From NCBI GenBank assembly GCA_027604005.1, contig JADGJT010000043.1, positions 28,187 through 92,186 on the forward strand: a DNA stretch of 64,000 nucleotides, read 5' to 3'. Each line of letters begins with the position of its first letter. The stretch's first letter is position 1. Shown one piece after another: positions 24,447 through 39,683 of the stretch. A program made the translations under genes and the position numbers. The notes under the pieces are model-generated. The model was not told the origin of the DNA. It saw only the letters and a list, made by a program, of their open reading frames with translations, and ran no database searches. This DNA comes from Dinochytrium kinnereticum. Taxonomy: Eukaryota > Chytridiomycota > Chytridiomycetes > Chytridiales > Chytridiaceae.

Positions 24447-26952
24447 TCAAAGAGAAAACTCATTCGCAGAAATGACAAACACATCACCACCAGTGACACC
24501 CCCAAACACATCTTGGTGGTGCACAAGGCGATGCTTTCGCAAATAAGCGTCAATGCTCACAGCTCCAAGTTTAGAGCAGAACCCTGCAAGCCTTTCCTCG
24601 CCTTTCGGCACAACCACACACACATGCTCAACACCCCTGCCTTCCGTCGCCTGAAGGTCACGCTGCGCGCGGCCAAGGCACTTGGAAACAAGGTCACGAG
24701 CAAGGGTGGCGCTCTGCATTGCCATCATCCGCGCACCAATCTGATCAACGACCATGAGTGAGCGAGACGAGTCCACCTTGGCAGTGAGGAAAGCGGCTTG
24801 AACGTGGTCTTGGGCAGAGGGAGGAGGAGAGGTTTCATCGGCCATATCCACCGCGACAGGGACGGCACGGGTGGTACGGGTCTTCTTGCGAGGAATCTTG
24901 GGGATGTAGGCCGTCGCAAGATAGCGGCGAGTGGGGAGGGTGGAGGTAGATGCCTGTCGGAGGTCGGACTCGACCTGAGTCCAGGCGGACGCAATCTGCT
25001 GCTGAACCGAAGAGATGTTGCTGCATCTGGTCGAATGTTCCATGACCCTGGGGGATGCAAAGAAGGAGGTAACAGCGTCATCAAAAACAGCCATTGACTC
25101 CGACATAACATCTGATGTGAGTCGAGTGGATTCGAGCGGGCAAGAAGCGTCGTAAACTCGGTACGAGACAGCGGCATCTCCAAACCGAATATGAGAGAGG
25201 CGACAGGTACGACGACCTTCAGTGAAGAGCTCAATAGGGCGGTACTTCCCGGTACGGTATTTCCCACCCCCTCCGCATTCGGTGCAAAACGCGTAACGCT
25301 CACGACACGGGACACAAACAACCTCAACAGAAAAGTCAACGTCACTCTCGCAGTCAGACTCAGACTTGACACCGTCCAAGGCAGCGCGCTTGCGAGAGGC
25401 ATCAATCTTAACGCCCCCGGCGCCAACGTGGCGGCGACAGACGTCACAAGAGACGAGTTCCTCTGCACGACCACGGGCGCGCTTGCGGGATGGGACAACC
25501 ACAGTGCTCGACGATGCAATTTCAGGAGAAGAGGAGTCAGCGACCAAAGAGCAAGCGGCGCACAGAACATCGACAATGTAGCCGGCATCAAGTGATGAAG
25601 GTTTGCCACGCAGGATCATGGTTGCAACAGGGGAACCACATCGGCGACAGGCACAAGGTTCCTCCACAACCTTCTTTTGACCCATGACGGACACGCGGTG
25701 GAAAGCAGAGACGGTAGGAATGGTTGAGGACGTGGCACCACCAGACTTGGAAGACTGGGTCTTGGGCGACTTCCGGACAGAGGGCTTGGAAAGGGGCTTC
25801 AAATCAACGGTGACGGAGGCGGCGGCATCAGTACCCTGCAAAGCAGGGGCGGCGGCTGGAGTGACCGAGACTTGATGATAAGGGACCTGGCCGAGGAGAG
25901 CAGAAATGGACAGGTCAAGAGCAGTCGAATCCTGACTTCCGGCGGCGGCGACGGCAGCTGGTGAGCTCTGGAGCAGAGAATCAAAAGAAATGTTGTCCAG
26001 AGGGGCAGCGGCAGAGGCGGCGGCGGGGTAGGCAGGGAAACCGACACCAGAGAAAATGTTCAAGGCAGACACGTCTTGAGAAAGGGGCGGCGAGAACATG
26101 TCAAGAGAAGAGACATTTCCAAACATGTTGCCTTGAAAAACCGGTGAGAATAGGTCCCAGTTAGCACCGACAAAAGAGTCGGTGGCCACCGCATCGGTAG
26201 CGGGGCTGGAGGAGAATCCATCAAATAGGGATGAGACCGGGGACGAACAGGCAGCCGAAAGAGCGGCAGGGCTGCTCGTGACGTGATCGCCAGAGGCGGC
26301 GTTCACATTCGAGTTGCTAGCAATAGTAGAAAGAGTAGATGTATGCAAGTGGTTGTTCAACAGGGCTGACAGAGAAAATATGATAGTATAAAGTTAGTGA
26401 CGTTGACGCAGAGAGATAGACAGCCAGGGAGGACCAGAGGAAGAAATATAGGCTCACCTTCAATTCCCTCACCACAGGTATCAGAAGTGTTCAGCTCACG
26501 AAGAATTGCCAGCTGTACCTCAGACCATCGCCTCTCCTCTTCCCGGGAACGACGCTCCTCTTCCCTGAGCTTGCGACTCTGCTCGAGCAATCGAAGCACG
26601 AGGGCAATCTGCTCATGGGAGGCTGAGCCATTGAGGATACCGAGAAGGGCCGACTCCTGAAGGCCTGGTAAGCCCTCAGGGAGGATCGGCAGAGAGACAC
26701 TGGCAGGTGACGAGGCACGGCTGCTCCCTGCGACGGACAGACAGGGAGATCTTGGGTCGAATAACGGATCGTCACAATAGAGCGGGGGGGAACAACAGGC
26801 AACATCTTGGTCTGTTCCGGCACACGTGTTGGTGCCAGCGAGGAACAGGTCGAGAGGGTCCTGAGGGTCCGTGACGAATCCGCCATACCTTCCTCCACCT
26901 CTTTCAAAGCAACCACGTCCATCGCCTCCAAAGAGGTTTGGAGGTGGCGCAT
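24447..26952 (-). CDS. Cys-rich conserved fungal protein of unknown function
   Basis: Not assigned to a known activity. Exons: 26952-26889, 26727-26458, 26365-24447; 750 aa. The first ATG on the transcript (26952) becomes in frame with the conserved body only after the GTATGG-CGCAG intron, which supports this start. Exon 2 codes an Arg/Glu-rich coiled coil (LREEERRSREEERRWSE). Exon 3 begins Ser/Ala-rich, then has paired cysteines (CACRRCG, CAACS, CDVC, CVPC, FCTECGGGG) suggesting zinc binding. Next comes KYRTGKYRPIELFTEGRRTC, a motif I associate with uncharacterised fungal proteins, then a mixed alpha/beta C-terminal domain ending in ANEFSL. A nuclear or regulatory role is a guess. The exon 1-2 junction is inferred from phase only. 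Confidence 0.72.
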
Positions 26953-27418
26953 GAAATTGCTGGTGATGGTGTTGGTGCGCTGCGAAGAGAAGGCCCGGGT
27001 CTGGGGGAGACGGGTAGCCAACGACAGCACCGACACCGACACCGCGCGAGGGGTCTGTTGCTGAGGGAGGTATGGTTGGAGCTGAACTGAAACTTCTTGT
27101 TGTATGTGGGCGAGAACCGAAGCCTGGTTGAGAGCGGACTCAAACAGAGGCTCCAGTTTGGAGATCAAGGGGAGTGAACGGCGATAGGTTTGGTTGGAGT
27201 AAGCAGCGAGATTGACTGATGGCCGCACGAAGAAAAAGAGATATCAAGGTGTGTGATGAAGTGGAGGGGACAGTGAGAGAGTGAAGCGGGACAGAGGGGG
27301 TGGGTTGAGCGTTGAGTGTTGAGTGAGGTGGGAGGGATAAGCGCAGAGAGAGTTGTTGTGTGAGTGAGATGGGGGACAAATCGTGGGGAGAATGTACGGG
27401 GAATGGTCTCGTTTTATA
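26953..27418 (-). promoter_or_regulatory. TATA box and long AUG-free 5' leader
   Basis: A canonical TATAAAA lies on the minus strand at 27412-27418, so transcription of the Cys-rich gene should start near 27385. From there to ATG 26952 the minus strand contains no ATG in any frame over about 430 nt. The leader is pyrimidine-rich, with many CTC and CAC runs. The frame of ATG 26952 also stays open upstream for about 92 codons without an AUG. Confidence 0.6.
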
Positions 27419-28239
27419 GCCCAGCGGAAATCATGGGGAAGCGAGCACAGATGCGTGTGACGCACAGCCTTGCCCTTATGTGTGACAAGCGTTAGCCAAT
27501 GAATAAATTTAAATAAATAATGAATATTCACATGCATGTTTTATTTATTTATTTATTTTATCCTCTCTGTCTCTTTTCCCACCACCTGTCTTTCTGTCAG
27601 TCTGTCTGTCTGTCTGTCTCTTTTCTCTTCTGCTGTCTCTGTGCTGTCTCTCCTTTCTCCCAAATCCACCTCATCCATTCAAACAATCATTTATAATTTA
27701 TTATTATTCCTCTTTTATAATAATAACAAAATAAAATAAAATAAATAATTTTATCTCCTTGGTCAGTCAATTGGCGTCAAAGAGGGCCAAGTCAGGGGGG
27801 ACACAGAGGTAAAAGTATGCAAGGACCGCTGAGACTGGGCAGTCCAGCCTCTGGTCATTGGCTACCACCAACCCACTCACTACCCTGCTGGACACTCATT
27901 GATGATTCCAGCTGGACAGAATCAACTTTCACTTTAAAGCGTCAAGATAAGAAGGCTTCTTTCAATTTGTTTACAACACACTTTGGAATTTCACACGAGT
28001 GCTATTATAATATAATAGATGATAAGGAGAGATGCAGCGAATCATCATGAAAGGAACGATCAAGAAAATAAACAGTTCTTGAAATAATAGAAAGGACTAC
28101 TCTGGTTGATAAGTTTCAAACTGGGGAACCCTGCAACAAAGGACGGGAGGCCGTGCTTGGTGCATTGAAGTTGCGTGAGACAATAGGGCCGAGACTTTGA
28201 TAGCACAATTGCATAGTTTTGCTCAAAAGACCCGGAGAC
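27419..28239. repeat. Gene-poor spacer with microsatellites
   Basis: Low-complexity DNA upstream of the Cys-rich gene. Visible simple repeats: TTTA units at about 27540-27560, TCTG units at about 27598-27622, and AAAATA/AATA units at about 27716-27748. Beyond 27760 the sequence is of ordinary complexity but all frames are interrupted; no gene is supported. Confidence 0.65.
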
Positions 28240-29680
28240 TGACCTTGACTATGCGGATCGAATGGCCGAGCTGGTTGCCCATTTGCTCGCTCTCCCTGAC
28301 ACTAGTAATCGAGCCGTGGTGAAAGCTCATGACCTCATGGTGGCCAAGAAGTTCCGCTTGGGGTTGATTGAAACGAGTTCCATTCTGTTCTCGTCCATAT
28401 TTGAAGAAGGACGGGATTGAAGGGGATTTTGATAAAATACGACAGTGTATCGTTCGTAGACCTACAGCTGAGCCGAGGGCAACGTCAGATGGACCGCCAT
28501 ATGGACCACGTAGATGCTGACGGCAGATCTCTAGTTGGCCGTGCTAAGGGGCAAGAGAAGAAGCCAACACAGGCCCGTACCGCTCACAGAGCCCACAGCA
28601 ACGGTCTCAACAATCTGTTCGTTGGTGGTCCAACCTGCTAAATTGATGACAATGGATCAATTAAACGTTCAAGAAGTTTGTGACAATTACGGAAGCGTTC
28701 ATTATTGAGGACAACACCTTTACTCAGCCTCGCTCGCAAGCAATTTCGTCACATTTCAAAAACAATGGAGTAGTGCGGCAATTGCTGAGATGCATAGGAT
28801 AGGAAGGAAGTCAAAGGTTGAACCCGGCTAATGCTAGATTCGATGGAAAATCAGCTACATATACCGCTCAGGTACGGGCAGGAAAGCGGTGGTAGATGAC
28901 ACCAAAACTGATGAAGAAGATGATGATCTTCCTTTTGGTTTCCGTTTTCTTCGCGCAAAGGCAAAGAAAGAGGACAGGAATAATATGCTCATGTATAACT
29001 CGATTCTAATGAAGAGATTCCTTTTGCCAACTACCCTTTTTACCCATTGTTCAAACCTTTGTTGAACCTCTTAATCTGGTTTTGCCTTATCTCTTGATTC
29101 CGTTGTCACCAAAACTGATAGCAATCCTGGATGTTTTTGGGGATACGCGGACTATAGTTGTGCCTCACATCCTACTCTATTTAAAGGAACTCTAATCAAT
29201 CAGGAGACAACCTCGAGCCGTCCTCTCTTCACTGTTGCCAATGGGCACCAGCTAAAAGGGAGTGAAAATTAGCCGATTACGAAAGGGTAGATGGCTCCAG
29301 GCGGCATACCTTTACAACTAATCGTATTGCTCATGTTCCAAAAGCAGACAGTCCTAGTTCTTTAATTATGGCGATGATGTCTCGATCGACCATAAAACTC
29401 GGGAAGTGTGCATCGGCACTATCAAGTGTTCCATGAATCATGTTGTAATGTGAAAACTCTGGGCCTAGGCTGGGAGCTTTTAAGCCCTTGCAACCCAGAG
29501 TTCACTGGAGTCGAAGTACTCGACAAATTCTATTCTCCGAGCCCGACCAGATACAAGATCAGTTGGGAAGGGATAATATACCAGGAAAAGGTGTCTGGTA
29601 GAAAACTAATGAACAAACAACATCCACTTCCAAAGGCATCCCATAAAGAGAGACTACGGTGAACCATATGTATGTCGTCA
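28240..29680 (+). mobile_element. Probable decayed Ty3/gypsy-type retroelement fragment (gag-protease region)
   Basis: No intact ORF, but frame-broken plus-strand pieces come in retroelement order. At 28241-28400 there is a gag-like piece (YADRMAELVAHLLALP, then FRLGLI), continuing in another frame as RPYLKKDGIEGDFDK. At about 29200-29270 there is a protease-like piece (RPLFTVANGHQLKG). At 29456-29520 LGLGWELLSPCNPEF recalls the ILGMDWL...NPEIDW motif between protease and reverse transcriptase. Several stops and frame changes separate them, so it is inactive. I could not find LTRs or target-site duplications. Similarity is by eye only. Confidence 0.38.
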
Positions 29681-30032
29681 CCTGCAACTGCAGGTGATTT
29701 AATGAGGCCATTCACTGTCTCAGAAGACATCAAAATCCATCCATCACTCTCTTCTATGCAATAAATATGTAGATATTTAATGTGTGCAAGTACGTAAGCG
29801 CTGCTCGTGTATTTCTTCTTGTGATAAAAGTCCGACGAACCCACACAATGCAATAAGCATTTTCCCTAAAAAAAATGCTTGATAGGTACTTAGTGCGTAA
29901 CAAGAATCTGCCTCTTCACGTTCGCTCGTTCGCTCTCTTCTGCACTCCACCTTTCGGACAAAACGTGTTGTGAATTTTCCAACGAAATTTCGAGTGATAG
30001 GCCCGACTCCTCTCCAACGGCCCTCGGACAGA

Positions 30033-33000
30033 ATGATGATCGGAGGAGACAACGCAGTGACACACTCGGCTGCATTCAGGATGGATGAGGACGAACCCAT
30101 TGACCAAGATGTCATGCGGAAAAGGCTGGAGGAGTTTAGGAGGCGAAAGGCACTGGATAAGATAAAGTGTGTTCAACCTCCACTTCATGTGACCACACTC
30201 CGACATCGCCTAAACCCCTGCAATGGGATATTGCTCCCGTGCATGTTCTCCCTTCAATCTCTCCGTTTTTATATTCATTTTCTTCTTGCCTCGACGTGGT
30301 TTTTTGCGCTATAGCTTCGCGCATAGCCATTTTCTCTGGCAAGCCAATGTCCGACATTGCTTGTTCCATCTCCACATGAAGCTATCAAACCCGAAGCGAA
30401 TCCCCATTGCTTATTTATCATATTTTCAGGGCGAAGGCTGACCGTCAACGAGGAGTCGACAACCGCAACTTCACCGTTCCCATACCAAAAAAGGAGGTTA
30501 TCCCAGAGATTGTTCCCAGCATCATGAACGACGCATCCCCTGTCGCTCCCGTCCCGGTTTCAAAGCCAACTGGAATGGCTCATCCGAAAACCAAACCGTC
30601 CGGCGCGACCACCCGTTCAACCTCTGCAGCCGCTCCATCCAAGACACATAATCAAGCGACTAACGGCCCCACGGGTCCTCCGCCAAGGAAGCAAACCCAC
30701 TCATCCACCACAACGACTAATGCTCCATCGAATGGCTCTATCTCGTTGAAGACTCATCAGGAACAGCCCATCAAGCCTGTTTCTTACCCTGTTCCTTCCC
30801 AACCTACCAAAGCTGGGGTGCTAAAGAAATCTTCAAGCCGCTCCAACCTTCCCACCAGTAGCTCCATGGCAGCCGCTAATAGTTATACCACCGCGGGGTC
30901 GCATGGGGTGGGTGTTGGCCATAAGCCGGCTGGAGTTTCAAAGCAGACACAGCAGATTAAATCCGCTATTAATGGGGTTAAGCAGCCGAAGCAACTTGCA
31001 CCTGCTTCTGGTGTTGCTAGTAATGATCAGTATTACATATCTGCTGATAGCTTGCAGGAATTTATGAAGTCGGGAGGGAATACGTTGGCTCAGTTTGGAG
31101 GTGCTGGATCGGAGGCGAGTATCACTAAACGGTAAGTGCTAATTCATTGAGGTTTGATATTTTTTTCCCCGGCCATTCTCGTCTTTTCTCTCCTTTCTTC
31201 TCTTGAAACGTTTGTTATTGTTTAAGGTTTTCCAACTAAATAATTTCGATTTAGCACCTCGAAGTCGAACCTCCAGGCGACTTCCCGCGATATGTCGATC
31301 ATGACCGACCGCTTTGTGATGTTGACGAGGGGTACTCAAACTGAAGCCGAAAAGGCAGATGACGAAAGTTGGAGTCTGAAGGTCAAAATGGTTGAACTGT
31401 TTGAAGAGGCTGATCGACGCGCCGAGTCGGATTCGGACAAGCGGATCGCGGCTCAGTGCCTTCGCATGTTTGTGTCCATGCTTGATGCCGGTGAGGAGAA
31501 AGTTTTTCTGTTATTGATTTCTGGTGGCTGTCCGTTTTGTTATTTTGACTAATCAAACTACCATTCAGTTACAAACTCACCCCATGTCTCAAAGACTTCG
31601 GCGTCTAAATCCTCATCGACTCTTTCCTCTGCAAAGCCTCTTTCCCTCAACGAAGCAGCCGGAACATCTTCCGGCCGTCGATCCGCTAACCGAATCTCAG
31701 CGTCAACAAACTGGGAAGAGACATCACCTTCTTCTCCTGTTGGAGGCCGTGGATCTAGTCTCCTCGCATCCCAAAAGGCTGGTCTAACCCCTGTGCTTCG
31801 TCCTGGAGCTTATAGATCGACTGATCAGGCGAAATACACTCCGCACGATGATGATGATGATGAGGATTATGAAGAGGACGGAATCGACGATGAAGAGGAT
31901 GAGGACATGGGTGTTTCGGCTCCGTCTTCTGCAAAGTCGGTCGGGTCAGCTAGCTTGAATGGGAGCGGAAAGAAGAGTGCAGATACCGACGGTCCTTACC
32001 ATGTGACTGCTCCTGGAGTTCGACCCCGCGTGGGCCACCTCGATGAAGACAGTGAAATTCCCGAACCACCTCGCTCAAAGTTTTTGGAAGACATGGAAGC
32101 GGAAGAGCAGCAGAAGAAAATATTATCACCGTTTGTTGTTCGAACTCAAACGTTTCATAATGGTGCGCGATTTGAAGCGCAGTTTCCTTCTGGGGATGGG
32201 GATGATGAGGAGGATGAGGAGATTTCTGCTTCTTTGCAGAGGGTTAGATTTGAGGGGGCTGCTAGTCGAACCCCTGGTGGGATGGTTGAAGAGGAGATGG
32301 AGGTGGAGTTAAATGATACTGATCGGCATAGTGCTTTATGGCAGAAACATCGAGATGGGCCTGCTGCTCGTCGTAATGCTGGACACACTCCTAGGCCTCC
32401 TGCTCGATCCACTTACGAGGACGAGGATGACGACGAGGAGGGTGGTGGCGACAACCATAATGACGACGCTGAGGACAACGAGGAGGACCAGGAGGAGGAA
32501 GATGAGGACGAAGAATACGACGACCGCTTCACTCAGTTCCCTCGCTCCCGCCCTTTAACTACCCACCTTGGTTCCGCCCAGCGCACAAAAGGCACGCCTC
32601 ACGCCTCCTCTCGCCCCATCTCCCTTCGCCCCAGAACGAACATGGACGATCCGGGCATGCAATCGATTGTTGGGATGCTGAATGGGATGCAGCTTGGTGA
32701 ATCGGCTGTTGCCGCTGCGAGTTTGGTTTTGGGGAATGGAGAGGACGGGGTTGCTTCGTCTCCTGCTGGTGTTAGTGCTTCAGAGAGGATTGGGAGGGTG
32801 GCGGTTAGGAAACATGGGCAGAAGGAGGTCAGGGTTGGGCCGGATGAGATTGATGGAGGGAGTTGTACGGTTTTGACGCCGAGAAGGGCTAGCAGGAAGG
32901 AGAGGGAAGGTGAGGTCTTCTCTTTTGTTATATTGTTTGTTTTACCCTTTTGTTAGGTTGTTTCTTCTCCGTTTTCCCCCTCCCCTCCCCACCCTTTTAA

Positions 33001-33803
33001 TTTTAGCTACTGCATTGCTTATTTTTTTCTCTCTATCTTAAACCAGAGCTTGGTGTGGATTCTGTCGTCACGAGCGCTAGGAGATCAGTTCGTCTTTTCA
33101 AGTCGGATGTGTTAAAGCCTTCCGAGACGGAGACTACCGATGAGCCTGCGGCCTTTCCTCCCTCTTCCTCTTCCTCTTCGATGCCAGCTTCTGGAGCTGC
33201 ACCCCGTACCGAGGTGAAGGTCCTTCCTTACCATGCTGGCCGTATTGGTAATCTCGATCCATTTGAGGTTAAGAAGGTTCAGGAGCTGTTGGAGGAATCT
33301 GGTTTGGCTTATGTCCCAAACGAGGTATGATAATTGCTTGAGAGGGTGTTGGGATTTTAGTTCATTGGTTAATATCCTGTTGTTTTTTTTTTTGCTCTAA
33401 GCTCCTCCCCCGAGAAACCCCTACTCCCGTCACTCGCCCCACGGGTATCCTCAACCGCACTCTTCCGGGAAGTCTCACGAATACTGGCCCTCACTCAGCC
33501 CCCCACTCAGCCACCCGAACAATCCTCACCCGTCCCGCTCGCACAACGACCGAAGAGGGTCAAGCTGGCACCCCAACGTCGTCGGCGATTGCACCTGGGC
33601 TGACTGGATCCGCGACAGTTGGACGTAGAGCGAATGTTCTGACACCTGGAGGGTCTAGGGTGAATGTATTGGGGAATCAGCAGCAGCCTTTGCAGACGCC
33701 TTTGACTAGGGCTAAGGCTTCTGCTTTGAGGGCGGCGAATTTTGCGAAAGAGGCGGCGAGTTTGGGGGTGTTTGATCCTGAGGCTACTCCGCGGGCGAGG
33801 TGA
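30033..33803 (+). CDS. Large low-complexity protein with acidic tracts, unknown function
   Basis: Unrecognised; possibly a cytoskeletal or mitotic protein. Exons: 30033-30166, 30430-31131, 31255-31490, 31569-32909, 33047-33324, 33402-33803; 1030 aa. Order: N-terminal helix rich in Arg/Glu (MRKRLEEFRRRKALDKI), a Ser/Thr/Pro-rich basic stretch, a helical block in exon 3 (MTDRFVMLTRGTQTEAEK onward), a region with Asp/Glu runs (DDDDDEDYEEDG, and EEDQEEEDEDEEYDD), then RRSVRL and VQELLEESGLAYVPNE at the exon 5 end. RRSxRL followed by YVPN recalls the C-terminal repeats of CKAP2-type proteins, a weak hint. The C-terminus is Thr/Pro/Arg-rich. Exon phases are all consistent. Confidence 0.8.
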
Positions 33804-34500
33804 TTTGGTTGATTTTTTTGTGCTAAGGTTGAGGATGGTTATGATGGTGGGGTTATTTTTTATCTTTGAAGGATGGTGGTTTTTTTTTACTTTTTTTTGA
33901 TTGATATGTCTGTGAAGCTATTAGCTCTGCTCTCTCCTTTTTCTTTATTTTACTCGTCCTTCTCCCTCTGCGTTGTTTTTGTATTTTATGGAAGAGGAAA
34001 TAGGGAAGGAGTATTTCTGGAGGTGTGTTGTTGTTGTTTGTTGATGTTGTTCCATTTCCGCTACTTTCTTCTTTTTTTTTTTTTACTTTCTGTGTGATTT
34101 GCTCTTTTACTTTGATCCTTTTGAAATAACTTCACCATGGTTGTGCTATTCTTTTTTTATCTTTTGCTGTTTTTTGGTTTTTTTTTTAAATTTCATACCT
34201 TTTTTTCACTTCTTATTTGGTTGACTTGGTGGTTGGTTTCCTGTTGGTTTATCTTTTCATTCTGAGGTTGGTTTGTAAGCGTTTTCATCTGTGTTTAGTA
34301 TTTAATAAGTAAGCATGCAAAAAGTTCTAAGGTTGACTTGCAAAGCCGTGTGAACAAAGTATTTGCTGTTCACACTGCCAAAGATTATAATCAACTATTA
34401 TCATTAACGGAGCAGCAGGGTGACAAGCATGGTATGAGTTTCATTAATAAAGCAGATATGAGAGAAAAGAAAAAAAGCCAAAGAAAGAACAGGAAACCGA
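33804..34500. other. Convergent spacer, extremely T-rich on plus strand
   Basis: 697 bp between converging genes. The plus strand has many T runs of 7-13 (for example near 33880-33900, 34070-34085 and 34180-34210), with short ORFs of simple composition. It probably holds both 3' UTRs. No RNA gene is seen. Confidence 0.5.
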
Positions 34501-35895
34501 CTACTTTCGCCCCGCAACATAATCCAATTTCTTGGACGAGAGTTTTAGATTCTCAGAAACCTTTGAAACGCCTTCATCGAGATCCTCCAACAACTGATTC
34601 TGCAAATCTAATTCCTGTCCAATGGCCAATCCAATCTGCTGCTGTCTCTTCACAATCTTGGAGAGCACCTCCAAAGTCTCATCTTGCTCATTCATGGTTG
34701 ACTTTTGAAGGTTTAGCAAGCCTTGATTGTCCAGGTTACGTGTGACTTCTGTTTCCATCGCCGCAGTGTTTCCAAATCTGCGACCTGACCTTGATGACAT
34801 GGGAGAGACGCTGGTGGCGGTAGTTGAAGTGGTGGCCTTGGCGGAGGTGGGACGGAGGTCGGAAGATGTGGAGGTAAGGCTGTGGGAGAAGAGCTTGACG
34901 AGACGTTCGTATTCGTTTTGAATGTTGAGAATAAGATCGTATCGGCGCTCAATTTCTCCTTTTGTCAAGGGGATGCGGGTATCTTTTGGTGGGATCAAAG
35001 AGAAATATTAGAGTCTTGAAGTACGCAAGGACCAGAAGGAAGTGCGCCATTTTGACTTACTGGTTGGCTTTGCCTTCTCCTTCTCCAACATTCTATCACT
35101 CTCTTTCAGCTGTTCCTGGAGGCTCGTAATGGAGCTCTGAAGCAATGCCAACGCCTTCTTTGCCTGAATGATGGCCGATTGCGCTGCAACCGTATCCCCC
35201 GAAACCGAAAACCGATCCCTTGATGCAGCAATAGCACGAATCTCCCTGCAAAGATTCTGAAGATTCCGGTACTCCCCCATCCAATCCTCCCCAGACCCAG
35301 GTCCAAGTCCATCCATCGAAGAGCTGTTAGACCGAGACATCCCAAACATCCCACCCTCGGATGCAAAGGATCTCCGAGCAGTGTCCGGAATTCCCAGGAA
35401 GTCAGCCCATTCTGTACTTTTTCGCCATCGGTCGTCTCTAGACTCTAGAACGGCCATGAGGTACTGCTCGAGGCCTCGACGTCTGTCTTCAATCTTGCTG
35501 GGATCGGATGATGTGGTGAAGCCAAAAATCGAGATTATGTTCTTGGGAGGCAGGGGGTAAGGTGGTGGAGCATGCGGAAAAAGGGTCAGCCATGAGGCAT
35601 TCAGGCTCTCAAACTCTGAGTAAGGGTCGTAAAGGAGAGTTTTCCGAAACAGCATTGAACGAGTCAGTGAATGTGTGTGTGTCTTTTCGATCAGCCTTTA
35701 CTTGCTGAGAGACTTACCTGAGTATCGACGGTAGACAGTCCATGCCCTTACAGGACCAGTGACGGATACCTGGAAGACGACATGCCTTGATGGGTTGTCC
35801 CTTACCTCAGCTCGGGGAATGCGGATGGTGGTCACTGGTTTTGCGTCCATTTTGTGGGGTGCTCCGAAAAAGGTGTTACCGACTGCAAGCGCCAT
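34501..35895 (-). CDS. VAM7: VAM7-like SNARE with N-terminal PX domain
   Basis: Vacuolar Qc-SNARE that binds PI3P through its PX domain and takes part in vacuole fusion. Exons: 35895-35718, 35615-35061, 34982-34501; 404 aa (yeast Vam7 is 316). The PX domain covers about residues 18-130, with WTVYRRYS at the first junction and PPYPLPPKN as the Pro-rich loop. A charged linker follows, with coiled-coil segments. The C-terminal SNARE helix contains QQQIGLAIGQELDLQNQLLE. As in Vam7 there is no transmembrane segment. Exon 3 follows an ACCAAAAG acceptor. An alternative start is the Met at residue 16. Confidence 0.92.
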
Positions 35896-35962
35896 TCTAA
35901 GGTGTGGGCAGAGCTCCCCTTAAAAAAGAATCAAAGTGCATATTCTATCACACGCAGCGCTT

Positions 35963-39382
<3,420 letters not shown>

Positions 39383-39683
39383 GATGCAGTTGTTGTGAAA
39401 AAAATAGACGCTCTTCCTACTAGACAGCAGATGACGTTTTAGAAGGACTACAAAACAACTCAGTTAAAAAAACTGATATTTGCACGTTCAACATACCCAA
39501 TGTAAATAAAAAAATAATTGACTATATGTATTTGCAGGGGAAAAAACAAGCAAAGGAAATGAATAATAATAATAACCAAAAGCCAGAAATTATGAATGCC
39601 TGGTAACGGTAACGACGGTATTTCAATACAAGCAAAAATCGTGAATGTCTGGTAACGACAGTATTTCAAACCAAGCCAATATC
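39383..39683. repeat. Convergent spacer with imperfect tandem repeat
   Basis: Units at about 39587-39633 and 39634-39677 share GAATG-CTGGTAACG and ACGGTATTTCAA-type cores with a few mismatches; the first unit carries an extra GTAACG. It lies in the shared 3' flank of CCDC112 and the SKT5-like gene. Confidence 0.6.

Noticed and set aside
26491..27228. Reading the whole minus-strand 245-codon frame as the gene's N-terminus
   Set aside because: It starts with GTG, and its lower part is Ser/Arg-biased out-of-frame translation; the conserved coiled coil and exon 3 junction require the frame entered through the 26728-26888 intron.
27244..27537. 97-codon minus-strand ORF starting MHVNIHYLF
   Set aside because: It runs through the TATA box and CT-rich leader of the Cys-rich gene, has simple composition, and lacks a donor that could join it to the gene.
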